Shown one piece after another: positions 10,331 to 23,200 of a stretch of DNA of 64,000 nucleotides. Position 1 is the stretch's first letter, and every line of letters starts with the position of its first letter. A program made the position numbers and the translations under genes. The notes beneath the pieces are model-generated. The model worked only from the letters and a program-made list of their open reading frames with translations. It searched no databases and was not told the DNA's origin. Origin of the DNA: Symsagittifera roscoffensis (Eukaryota > Xenacoelomorpha > Acoela > Convolutidae); contig NC_087070.1 of the NCBI RefSeq assembly GCF_963678635.1, forward strand, positions 51,194,514-51,258,513, given 5' to 3'.

Positions 10331-13081
10331 CATTTTTAAGTTCAATTTTTTAGTTTTTTGGTAGTTTTCAATATCAGAAATTTTAATGGAAAAAATGCAC
10401 ATCAAACATTTTTCATATATCGAATTTGTATGATAAATTTTTTTCCCGTACATTTGATGTATGTAATTGTTTGTGCTGCTTAAGCGTTTTTTCCGTAGGA
10501 GGTCAACCCGGTAATGTATTGCGTTCAATAATACAGCAATAATTACACGTTTTATGATACAACAAGAGTTCGCATTGTTGTCAAAACAGCAAATCATCAA
10601 ACAGCTGAATTAAAAAACTTATTCAATTTTTTTACATCAAATCCTGCATAGCTTAGCAACCCTTGTAGAGAACATTTTAATGGAAAACTTATTGAGATTA
10701 TACATTTGGAGAAAATCACTCTCGATTTTTTGTTATTTTTTCTTGCCGCAGGTAATTTTTCCTGCGGATTTTTTGATATTTTTTGTTACCGCAGGTAATT
10801 TGTCCTTTCAATCAACCGATCAAACAAAATAAACTATGTTTTGGCTAAATGAAAGTGTGTTTTTCATGCGTTTTTTGAGCGACAGGATAACCAAAAATAA
10901 TTTCAAAAGCCGTTGAATTGCCTTTTTTGAAGTTAAATTTTTATTTTTAGATAAAAATGTCATACAATATATATTTTAGTTGAAAAAAAAGTACTTTAAT
11001 TGGATTGTCTGGTGGTTATCTGCTTGAGTGTATAGAGGTTAACCCGGATGTCATTGAATCAATTGTCATACTATCTTTTTTATGGGCTGTTTTTGTATGG
11101 TTTTGTTAGTCCTGATTTCAAACAAAAAAACTACACCCATATGTGGAGCAGGTTTGCATTTCTTGTAAACCGAAAATTGTAACCGTTTGATGAAAAAAAA
11201 ATCCGATGACAATGAATTTTCGAAAAATCTTGTAGAAAGATTGAGAATTACTAGATCAATTCTGTTTGGCAAAGCTTTTGAGAAAAATTTTCAGAATTAT
11301 AATAGATTATTTCCTGAAAATTACAATTCATTAAGTTCTATTATAGTTTCAATCAATTTAAAATTCGTAAAAATCGATTATAATGATTTGTCGTCTCTAT
11401 ATTGCTTGCAACATGTTTTGCAAAGCTTTCAACAACTTCTGCTTTGCTCACGGCCGGCCTACTCAAATTCTAAAACTACTCAATTTTATAACCTTCAATT
11501 ATGGCACATAAGCTTCTTTTGGCTCAAAAATTGAGCAAAAAAATTGAAAAAACAAGATAAGTATTTTTTGAGCCAAATCAAGTTTTGCTTTATCTATACT
11601 GTGTAGCAAACCAGAAGCAACCTACTGTGTTTGAAATTCTTAATTTCGATTATTTTGAAATTTTGTAGAGACTGACAACAAAACTCCAAAGTAAAGTATT
11701 ATTATCCGTGTAATCTAGTACGAGTAGTTTGATAGCTAGCCCTATCTGTTCACCAAATTGCACTTCCTTTTCGTCAACTTATTATACTACAAACTTCACT
11801 ATTTAAAAAAGAACATTTTTTTCATATGCCCTGATGCATCATATATCTATCTTTTACCCATAGTACACATGATTGAACTCACAGTAAAAAAAGCGGTTGC
11901 ATAGTTTGAAAATATTAATTTTGAAAACGTCTGATATAATTTATGCTCTAATTTTGTTCGTCTTGTTTCCAAAAAAAGGTTAATTCAGTTTTCTTTTTTG
12001 TCTTTTTAAGAATCTTTTCTGATGATATTTAATTTATACCCTTGTAGAAAAAATGAGATAATTTTTTTATTAAATTGTTAATACAAACTAACTTCTGCTA
12101 TCAGAAAAAAGTGCTGCACTACATTATGCCAAAAAATTTACAAAAAATTATGTTTGGTTTGGTTCGTTTGTTGGTTGTTTTCCCTCTAGACAATACTCGA
12201 AATTAGAGTTAGCAGTTTTTGACACCTTTTGATACATTCCGAAGGAATTGAAGTTATGGGCTTCAATTGAAGAAAAACTGACGAATAATGTTTGAAGCAA
12301 TTCACACTCAATTCAATCTTTTTTCACACTCAAGTCCCCCGTAAAGTGGGTTAAATGCATGGGTTAAATGAACGGTGTAAAAGAGGAGCTGTAAGCGGCG
12401 GGGGGTTGGCGTGCACACGGGGGGATTCGGGGGATGTACTTATGTGAGGGGGTCATATGAAGGAGTGAGTTCATACGCTGGAGGGAAGCAAGGGTCGCAA
12501 ATTACGTTAGGGTCGCAAATTACGTTAGGGATAGTAAGCAAAGAAAAGATAAACAAAAAATGAGAAAATACAAAATAGGTGAGGAAAAATTGAGAACCAA
12601 AAACTGAAAACGTGATAATTAATTTCTAAATCAAAGTAAACCTAGTTTTATCTAATTTCATGTGTATCAAGCCAAAAGTAACTGTAAAGATTTTAATAAA
12701 CATCACTGTGTTTATACTGCAAACGTTTAGAATAGTCTACAGAAAAGTTGTAATGCATTATAATTGATTGCACTCGATTAAAATGGATTTTAGTGTTTGA
12801 TTTGATAAAAAATAAGTTTATAATCCATGTTTAGTTGGTGGTAATTGATTAGTTTTGAACTTTACAGAGACTGACAATGAGAATCATATATAATCGATTA
12901 TTTTTCACGAAACTCGGGTGCGGACAAGGCTAGCTCTAGTCTTGAAAATTCTGAATTACCCTCGTGGTGGTTTGAAAAAATCCATTTTTAATGGCAGCAA
13001 AACCACCAATTCGATCCCGATTTATAAGCAAACAAGCAATTAAATTTCAATTCTCTGCAACGAACAATAGTTCTACCAATT
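10331..13081. other. Intergenic or 3'-flanking DNA, no gene seen
   Basis: Mostly AT-rich. It contains a small duplication of CCGCAGGTAATTT (10745-10800), a G-rich tract at 12396-12445 and a 19-bp tandem pair of AGGGTCGCAAATTACGTT (12490-12526). No coding exon was recognised. The downstream flank of the coiled-coil gene begins at its right edge. Confidence 0.5.
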
Positions 13082-13273
13082 TTATTTATAAGTAATATGA
13101 GCATATGAGTTGATGAGGTTAGTGAATTTGTCGATGAAGATGTCGAAGTTATCTTCAAGCACACAAGACATGAGGTCCTTCTGGAAGTTTCGGATTCGGT
13201 CCACCTTCTCAGTGACTTGTGCATAGCACTCCACTAGTCTGGCTTTTGCCACTGAAAATGCATTTTTCGCTTC
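13082..13273 (-). CDS. Coiled-coil gene, last exon
   Basis: 192 bp, phase 0, acceptor TTTTTCAG just above 13273. It reads EAKNAFSVAKARLVECYAQV at the start and ends NSYAHITYK before TAA. The C-terminus is helical and less charged than the preceding exons. A longer open frame on the same strand at 12988-13224 is a shadow in another frame. Confidence 0.85.
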   Translation of the reverse strand, partial: EAKNAFSVAKARLVECYAQVTEKVDRIRNFQKDLMSCVLEDNFDIFIDKFTNLINSYAHITYK

Positions 13274-16200
13274 CTGAAAAAGACTTCAATTGTTCAAGAA
13301 GAAAGAAATTTATCTAATACGAATATCATGTAACTTTTTTTTTTGAAAAACTCAATCAACCCACCCATGATTAAAAAAGGATTTAAGTTGGCTCCAAATT
13401 TTTCCCAGGTGAAATCAATCTGACGGCTATCTTTTGCAACTTTTTGAGATTATGATATTGAAAATCAAAGCAAGTCAAAATACATCATTCGGCTGACAAG
13501 CTAGAGACATTAATAGCCAAAATTAGCAGACCCGAACAAAACGAATTTTCAAACATAAACCGAAACTGCTCCTGACTGTTCCGGTTGACTTCTATCGTCA
13601 ATCACAGGCTTTTTATCTAAATATCGAAGGTCGACAATTTTGGGATTACTGTTGGTTTGCGCAGAGGTTCAGCAACCACTGCTAAAAGCAAAAAAAGGAC
13701 TAAAAAGGCTTGAAGTTTTTTGCTGGCCATCAAAAAATCGACAAATAAATTATACCTTCTGGCACATTAAGCCAGTGAGTATTTAATATTTTTTTGTGTT
13801 TGTCTCTGTGCATAAATCTTGGATCGAATCCCTCATCATTATGCAATTTCTGAGAAATAAGCAAGCACAAAGCTGTTTGACTTTTCTGTAAAACTCCTAA
13901 AAAAGGGCACGCTTGTTGAAAAGATGATTAATTTTTCAGGAGATAGTGATTAATTCTATGGCGCAAAAGAATGAAAGAGCTGCTATAAAAAGCAGTAAGT
14001 TTGAAATTGACATTGACTAGGGAAAAATTTGCTTCCAACTGAAACAAAAACCGATTCAGATTATTCCGCCGCATACACGTGTTGAGAGAACGCAACATAC
14101 AGCGCGTTAGTTATTTGTTGCTACCATTGAAGCTAAGGAAGAACTTTGTATTCGGGTGTGTTTTAGTTTTTTTTTGTTTTTGACGCAGAATCAGATACCA
14201 CAAATAATCAACGGAAAATTTCGAAAAATATATCACGTTAAAGTCCTTTCTATCGTCATTGGAACGACAAAAAAAAATTGTTTGAAAAAAGTTCTCAAGG
14301 TTCAAGAAAAACCCGTTTGAAATTTTTCATTTTTTGGTTTGATTCGAGCGAATAAGGAATAAGGTAAGCGAGCATTCTTAACTAAGCCGTGAAAACTTAA
14401 ATTCACCCGTGAAAAGTTGGTTTGGGAGTTTGTTGCCGCCTTTTAAGCAATCACAATTTTACAATTTTGTTCAAAATTCAAAAATTTCTGCAAAAAAAGT
14501 TTGAAAAATAAATATCCATGGCTCTTCATGGTCCCAGAAGTTTTGCGCTCGCCACTAGACTCGATGATTGCTGTGAAACTCTCAGTATCAGAGTAAGGTG
14601 GCAATAAGAGCTTTGCCACCTTACTCTGATGCTGACAACTTAAGGTGGCAATTGATGCTGACAATTTAATGCGCTTCACAAAATGGCTCCGAATTAAGTT
14701 CAGGCAGGTTAATTGGTCTCATTAATTTCATACACGATTCTTTTTATTCAGCTTAAATTTGATAGTTTGTAAGTATTTCATTAACCAAGTATTTCATTAA
14801 CCAAAAACTATTCAAGATCAGTTTTTAGACAGTTGAAACATTCAGGGCTTTGCCCTGATACGAGCAGTCTTGTTCTAGAGTTGCTTAAGTTCTAGAATTT
14901 TTTTTTAGATTTTTAGGACTAGGTGGGAGCATTCTGGGCTACTTACTTAGTAACCGGCTATTCCTGCTCGATATTGCCAAGTTGGAAATTTTTTAAACCT
15001 AATGGTTTAGAAAAAATGATCACACCTGAAAATTTGATTTTTTTTCCGGCTCAAGACAACGATATCTTTTAGATACTTTTAGACATTTATTTGGTAAAAT
15101 TGTTTAGTTAATCTAGTTAAAGTCAAAATGTGACCCAACAAATTTGCTATACGTAAGGCTAAGGTTTAGGACTTGCTTTTCATGCAAAATAGCCTATAGA
15201 TTATTAACTCCTTTTTATTATTCTGTGGTTTCGATGATTTCGCAATTTTTTCAATTTGTAAATTAGTGGGGTAATTATACATTTCCCCTCATCAGATATC
15301 ATCAGATAGTTCTTAAGGCGTAACTTACGGGTTTGATCATAAGGAGATTGTAAATTGCAGTGAAGTGTGTTTGTAGTTGGGTAATGAACTAACGTACCTA
15401 TTTTTATGACTATTGGACGAGGCTGAACAAAATTAAGAATGCAAGAAATGAAAAGGGGAGGAGGGGAGGAGGGGAGGAGGGAGGGGGTCATGGACAGTAG
15501 AAGGGCCAAATTAGTGTATTGTGTGGATGTGTGACCTTGAGGTCGTTCACTCCCCACTTGAGTTTCTTCTCCACTCTGTCCTTGGTGGTCTGGAGCAGTT
15601 TGATCTGTTTGTTGATCTGCTGCTGGTCCTCCCCTCCACTCCTGATCTGCGTCTGGTATCTACTCAACTCCCTCTGCTTACCACCCAGAGTGTCGTCCTG
15701 CTTCGAGATCTGGTTCTAAATTACAACCGCCCAAAAAAAAATGTTTAGTTATATTTATAAATTCGACGCAGATTGCGCAGCAAAAAGATGCATCAGTAGC
15801 AAATACACGGATTGCGTAGTCCATCATGTATCACATCTAAGAAAAGCAGGTAAAATAGAGATCATTTTAATTTAAACGTGCATATTAACCTTGAATAAAA
15901 ATCTTTTAGAGCCAGCTGACCAATTGATAGTGAATAGCATAAAGTTCAGTTCATTAAATGTATTTGCAACATCCATATTCTGCAACTCTTTGTTCTTCAG
16001 ATCTCTTCTCGAAATCGGAAGAATCTCACGCGTAGTTTTTTTCGGCCGATTTTACGTATACCAGCAGAGCTCGTAAGGGTCGAATGTGATATTATAATAA
16101 ACTAGTGGACAAAAATAAGCGCAAATTCAGGATTTCTTTCTCTAAAATGCCTGTTTTCAATGTCCATTTTGGACAACATTTCCGTCGGAATTCGGTAATA

Positions 16201-19200
16201 TTTTTACATAGACCAAGACCAAATGATCAGAGCTACCCTCTATGAGACTATCAATATTTGGTTTCAAGGAATTATTAATGCAATCCGGATCTGAAAATGC
16301 CAGTTTTCCTCATCTGTGCTATCTTTTTTTTTTTACTTCGCGTGGAAAAATAAGAAACGTCCGAGTTGAGTAAAGTCTTCTGATTGGTTGTTTTTTTATT
16401 CCGCTTATTCAAGAAAGAGTTCACTACGATGCAAAACTGATGCAATACCAGTGCAGATGAGGAAAATTGAATTTTTATATCCGGATTACATTGTTAATTC
16501 CTTGATACCTTGAATTAAAAGTCTCATAAAGGGTAGCTCTGATCATTTGGTCTTGATCTATGTATAAATGTTACCCAATGTCGAAAGAAATGTTGTCCAA
16601 AACGGATATTGAAAAGAGGCACTTTAGAGAGTAATCCCCTAAATTTGCGCTTAATTTTGTTTACTAGAGTAAGAGGTTTACAGTTGCCCAGCCCCTCAAA
16701 AGGATACAAATCAAAGTTGCTGAAATAATGTTCTTACGGGAACTTGCCTGTAAGTATTGTTGTGAATTTCATTTGTTCACTCTGATACTTTTGTTTGCAT
16801 TTAAAAGCATCAAACTCTTTGGAAAGAGGTTTCTATAAAAGACAGTTTGGAAAACAAAAATGGGGGAGTGAAACTCGAGATAAGCCTATTAAAATCGTTT
16901 ATTTTGAATCCTATGTTATAAAAAGTCAAAAAAGATATCTCTCTCAGTGCCTAGAAATAATAACTTTGTGGGGCCTGGGAAATTATACGGCTCTTTTTCC
17001 TTTTCCCCCCACCTCACAAGATCATCATTTTATGGTGTACGAGTAATTTTAGAAGGTTAATTATGAAGACTAAATATGTTTCGCACAGCTTAACCAGTCC
17101 GCATGCCAAACTTCATAACGATCAGGCAACTTGAACAGTAACTGTACTTATAAAAAAATTGCGGGTGGGGGAAAAAGGAAAAAAGCCAATTGTACGATAA
17201 GCAAATTAGACGGATGCTACAAAAAAGAAATTGGACGGATTTTGTATTACAGATCTGGCATTTTAGATGTCACTGCTATGAAAAGGAAAGGGCCAACAAA
17301 ATTTTTTCATAAGAGTCAAGATTCACAAATACAAAAAGAACATAAAATGACGATACCTATCAAAAAAATTAATTTCAATGAGCATAAAATGTCAAATCCA
17401 AATATTACCGTAGAGTTTTGAATTGAATAACTTATGCATAACTGAAATGTAAAATTTTTGGCCACCGAAAATTAACTGTTTTCTGCGAACAATTTTCTTT
17501 TTCTCACGCAATTTGTCTGCAAACAATTTTAATCTCTCTTACTTTTGTCTATTTTCTCACAATTGCAGTTTTGCAAAAATCTCTAATATCCTTTTAAGTG
17601 CCTCCGTCTAATTTGCTTATCGTCTAATTTCTCAACCGCCAATTTTGTTCAGCTAATGAGACCGATTGACGAAATTTATCAACAAAATTAAGTTTACAGC
17701 ATACAAAATTTTTCTTAGAAGTTTGTGTGTTTTGCATTTTTTTGTAATCCTTGACTGTTTTGCCTTTTCTTTAATCCTTGATTTAATCCTTGACAAACTT
17801 GAGACAAAAATTGATTTAAATCGATTCTTAAACAGATAATGTACTGTGTAGAAATTGATTTACGATAGCTATTGCTATTGCTATTGCTGATCGCTTTTGC
17901 CCACTATAAAAAACAGCAATAGAGAAGATTTTAAGAAAAACTGAATTTTCAAAAAGATTTTTTGACATTGTTTTACTTATTTTTGGATGTCTTCACTTCA
18001 ATCATTGTTGTCAAAACTTTCTCTGCAACTTTAAATGTAAATTTTGCAATTTTACTTCATTTTTCATTGAAACCGAGTTGCTTTGAAAAACAAATGAAAC
18101 TATGTCTTTGGTTTTACTCGCACTTGAGTTTCATGGATAATAATTAAATAATTTTGAGTTTCATCGCCAGCCTCTATATATTTCAAAAATATGCATTTAT
18201 AATCAAATGGAAAAGGACTTAATTCTATTTTTTGTCAAATAAATAAAATTTGAATTATAATAATTGGTAAAACTAAACTGAAATTTTCAAACGTTTACAA
18301 TTGCTTTTTTCTTACCAACACACGTTGCATTAGATAAGCTGATGTAAAGTTTGGCTGAAAAATTTGTTTTTAATGTTTTAAATTTTTCTGTTCACAATTT
18401 TCTTAATAAATATTTTCAGTTTCTTAGTTTTTGCTGACATTTAGTTACCCTCGCTTATCCAATATACGCCCCTTTTCGCCTCTCCAGCATTTGCCTCCTC
18501 CTCCACTTTTACTTTTTTACCCAACCTCTCATATTTACAAACCCCCTCCACACGTTTATGATTTCCCCCCCTCACAATCCCCCGAACCAAATTCTAAGTT
18601 TGCTCACATGAGGGCGAACAAACAGAGAGGGGCTGAGCAGGGTTGAACAGGGAAGAGGATGAGAACGTGGATGGGGATGGAAGCTTGTTTGAAGGTGCAA
18701 AAAAGGGGCGGGTATCGTACGTACGTTGGGGAGGGGTACAAGGAAATGAATAAGTTTGTCGGGATATACTTTTGCTGAACGCTACAAGAGAAGACTTAGT
18801 ATTTCACATCTATCAAAAAAGATCAATTTTTTTGCGAGTTTTGATCGAAAATCATTGATAATGTTGAATATAATATATTTTGAAGATTAAAGACATAAAT
18901 CTTGTTCTCGTGGTTATTTTTATGAATCATTTAAATTTTATTCTCGTGGTAAAATGTGCCAGGAGCGTCGAATAAACAAACAAGATTTTTTTTGCCGCTA
19001 TGATGTTTTAAGAACGTCTTTTTCCCATGAAACTGTAATGCGATGAGTTGAGATTCCCGCAGTGACGTGACAAACTTGAGGTGAAAATTGATTTAAAACG
19101 ATTTATAAACGGATAATGTGCTTTGTAGAAATTGATTTACGATAGCTCATTTAGATACATAAATAAATCGTTTTTGAACAGATTAAATGAAAAATGCAAG

Positions 19201-20201
19201 GTACTGAAAAATCATCAAAATCTCAACAAATTTGACTTAACACAACTTCTTTTTTGTTTCGAAGCTTGAAATGTTTTTTCTACTCAACATAATTTTAAGT
19301 AGAGCCACAGAGAACAAGATTCACTCGAGTAAAACTTTGCACCCCAAAAATATGCGTATGAGGGATTTTTTTTCAAATTGCGCAAAACTAAGGGTTCCCG
19401 CGGTAATAAAAAGTACATTTATGCAAAAATTTTCAAAGCCATTTTCATTATCAACGTTATACCCGCACTCAGTAAAAAAAATCGATTATATTATAGTTCT
19501 AATCGTACTTTAAGCAAAACTATAATTAAAAATAAGCGCCAATTTTAGATGTTAGAACGAGTTATAATGATAACATATTTGGTGACATTTTAATAAGTTT
19601 TAGTCAATTATAATTGGTTATAATTTTTCCAAAAATCTCTTATAATCTATAATCTATTATAAAAGATTATAATCATTTTTTCTATCAAAATGTTATCTCT
19701 CAAAAAAATCAATTATTATATATTATAATTTAGCTATTCTGCATGAAAACACAGTAAAACGAATTTAATTTGAGTTTAAGCTATAAGTTTAAAATTAATA
19801 TTTCTTTCAGTTCGGTAAACAACTGAAAAGCACAAAAAAATCAAACGAAAATAAGCAATAAACTTTGTTGAATTACCAACTGAAAAGCTCACAAAACAAA
19901 ACAAAAAAAAACGAAATGAAGCGATGACGTTTGTTGAATAATAATTGATTATAATCCATTATAATAGATTGTTTTTCAATGATTTTTGTGATAAAAATTA
20001 AAAAATGAATCGATTATAACTGATTATAATTGATTATAATGATTTTTATTGTTTCAAAAATAGTAACAGTATAATCCATTTTCTAATTGGTTATAATCAA
20101 ATCTTTTTGAAAATTATGGAGACTGACAATAAAAATTCATTAAAATCGTTTATTTTTTCTTTTTACTGAGTGCGGGCAGGCTCAAAATTGTTATATATAC
20201 A

Positions 20202-20296
<95 letters not shown>

Positions 20297-23200
20297 TATA
20301 AAAATTCGGAAAAACAATTTTACAAAACAGTTTTTTGAAAAAAACATGCCAAAAAGGCGTTGGAATTTTTTGGAAATTTTGCAGAATTACCTTTTTTCAT
20401 GAACTAGAGCAGAAACTGACGGGGAATCCCTCATTCGCGAAGGACCGAATGCGCAAAAATGTTGTCAGCCAATCAGAAATCATTTTTCATAAACTTGAAG
20501 GATCGCGATAAATTCAGTCCGTTTTGGAAGTTTAAAGGGAATTGATTGGTTGACCATTTTTGCGCCTTCGGACCTTTACCCGAAACCAACTGGTGTTTAG
20601 TGAAACTAACTTTGAGGAGCCGCTGCTCGAACGTCAATTCCTCCACCTTCAGCCGCAACTCCTTGTTGTTCTGTTCTATCCTCACAATGTCCCCACTGAT
20701 CGCCTCAATCTCCCCTCCCACCTCCTCCTCCTCCCCCTTAAATCTGTCTATCTTCTGTTTCAACTCGTCTCTCTCCGCCGCCAGACGGGGCAAGAAGTCG
20801 AACTTGAAGTTGTGTGACACTGTCCTAAAAATAAAAATGGAACAGTTCAAACAGTTTTTACGAAAATTAAGCTTGATATTTCTTTTAAAATGCTCAAAAC
20901 CGTTTAAATAGTTCACTCTGAAGCAAGATTTTGAGCAAGCATAGCTTGAAGACGTGTTTTAACTACAAACTTACATTTTTGTTCTAACAGGGGCGTATGA
21001 TCCCATTCCGGGTTACCAAAAACGAGACTTCTGCGAATATTTTCAAATAAGGTTATGAGGTGTTTAAGCGGTCAAATAGATGCCCCGCCTGAAAAAGCTT
21101 TTGTTTTCAAAACTAATCAGTTTTTTATTTGATGCGCTTTGGCTTTTATTTTTTAAAAAAGTGGCCGAGTATGGGCCCACAACTATCGTTCTCCCCAGCC
21201 TCTCACCTTCGCCCAAAGCAGAATTTTATTTTACCTCTTATGAGCAAATTTATGAGGGTTTAGAAGTAGAAGGAAAAGTAGAAGTATAAAACATATAAGA
21301 TCATTTTTTTATCCACGAGGGATAGGACCAACATACGAGCTGTACAGCTCATCACGGCGAACCGCTGTTGTGCCCCTACTTAAGAACTACATGCAATTTT
21401 TTTGGTTATTTTTCATATATTTCAGTTAGTTCAGCAAAAGGCTAAATTACACACCTGTATACGTTCTCGTTGTGTTTCCACTTGTCAATCATCTCCCTGT
21501 ACTTGGCCTCCATGTCCTTGATGACGTCACGACTCGCTCTATTTTGTCGTCTCACCTCAATCAACTCGTCCTCCAACCTGTCCGCCTCTCGGCCTTCCTC
21601 CAATTCGGCCTAACGAACACTTTCAGATCTTTCTGAGCCAAATTTATCCATCTCAAAATGATTTTTTTTTCTGTACCCTAATTGAGTTTTAAAACTAGAT
21701 TTTTTTAGTATTATTTGAGAAACGGCGAACATGTAAAAAGAAATATCTAGGTCTTTTTTAGTTCCGATGAAGTAACAAACTGTTATGACAAAATAGTTAA
21801 CCGGTGGCAGGACTCGAATTTACGTCTCTGATTGCTGCTCTATAAAAATCAGTCTTAAGCACTTGAACATACCAAATCAGTGAAAGTTAGTTCAAGCTAG
21901 TGAGTTTTATGGGATCTGATTAACTACCCCCACCCCCACGGTACTTTGTATCGAAGTCTCTCCCCCATTTGCTAAGAAAGGTAGGGAAAAATATAAAAAA
22001 TCCGCTTCTTGGTTTATGGCCATAGTTTCTGACAACGGCTATATGATTTGCAAATAATCGCGTAAGGCACCCTACCAAAGTTTCTCAGATAAAAATAGAT
22101 CGTATTGTGAAATATCGCCGAAAATGTGCCATTATAAACGATAACATGTCAACCATATAAAATACATTTTCGTTTGAATTAGCTAGAAAATGGGTTATTT
22201 TCACATTGATTATATCACGCTATAAGTCCACTGAACCTATTTTTACCTCCGAACAATCTCAAGAAAATCAATTTTTTCTTCGCCTTATAATCTCAAGAAA
22301 ATCTATTTTTATCTAAAGAATCTTTGTCTGGGCTTTCAATGACTCATTGAAAGCCCAAATTTTCATTATCAAATTGAAAAGGAGAGCATGAAACATTAAC
22401 CATTGCGACCAGGAATTAACTAAAAATCATCAGATTATAAGTCAATTTATGCTTCAAATTTTTCAATAGAAATATTTATTCACTTACTGATTATTTTTAG
22501 TTCGAAAACAGTTTTAGGCAATACCTTGAGAAATAAGAAGCAGTTAAATCTTTAAAAAACTTAGCAATGAAGAGCATTGAGACCATGAATTAGGTAGAAA
22601 ATAACTATAAGAAAAACTTCAATTTTTAGCAGGAATTCTTTAAAAAAACTTGAGGCAGTAAATTGGGACATCAACAGGCAATTAAATCTAAAAAAAAGAG
22701 AAATGTTTATGAAGTGTTTATGATTTAACTGAAACTCAGCAGTAAAGTTTTCTGTTTTCACAGTAATTTTTTAAAGAATATTTTGATTATATTCAGCTCA
22801 AAAACAATCTAAGACAATAAAAGTGACAGATAAATGAACCATGAGAGCACAATGCTCAAATATGCTGGAAAAAAATAAAATTATTAAACGGAAACTTACA
22901 GCGTAAACTAAATTTGCTAAAAATTTACAGCAAGTGTGTAACCGAATTTTTTTAATCAATGATTTGTATTTCTGTTTCAAAGTAGAAAATCATTCTTACA
23001 AGGAGTCACGTTCTTAAAGCAAATATAAGTGAAAAAAAAAGATTTTATTGTCATCATTTGATGCGAAAAAAATTATTGAGGTTGTATGCAGAAAAAAAAA
23101 GATTGTATTGCATTAATACGGAAAAATTGTGTTTTTTGGCGTTTAAATGAAAAAAAAAAACAGTTTTTAATTGCTAGGTAATTATCAGTCACAAATTAAA

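Larger units (their letters stand above)
13274..15535 (-). other. Intron of the coiled-coil gene
   Basis: It contains a perfect hairpin at 14587-14630 and a dispersed hairpin-bearing repeat at 14830-14874. A G-rich GGGGAGGA tract (about 15453-15485) lies close to the downstream side of the 15536 donor. No other exon was seen. Confidence 0.6.
15716..20610 (-). other. Intron of the coiled-coil gene (4.9 kb)
   Basis: It contains a foldback MITE at 16102-16667, a shorter inverted repeat at 17194-17623, a MITE-like block at 19462-20176 and a CA/TA microsatellite. There is also a strand-biased C-rich (18470-18590) to G-rich (18620-18740) switch. No further exon is needed for phase continuity across it. 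Confidence 0.6.

Noticed and set aside
12988..13224. 78-codon minus-strand frame
   Set aside because: Different frame from the phase-matched last exon of the coiled-coil gene; Ser/Thr-rich shadow translation.
15519..15748. Leu/Cys-rich plus-strand frames
   Set aside because: Antisense to the exon at 15536-15715.
20150..20347. Val-Cys / Tyr-Ile repeat protein
   Set aside because: Translation of the CA/TA microsatellite.
20546..20911. 121-codon plus-strand frame
   Set aside because: Antisense to the Glu-rich coiled-coil exon at 20611-20824.
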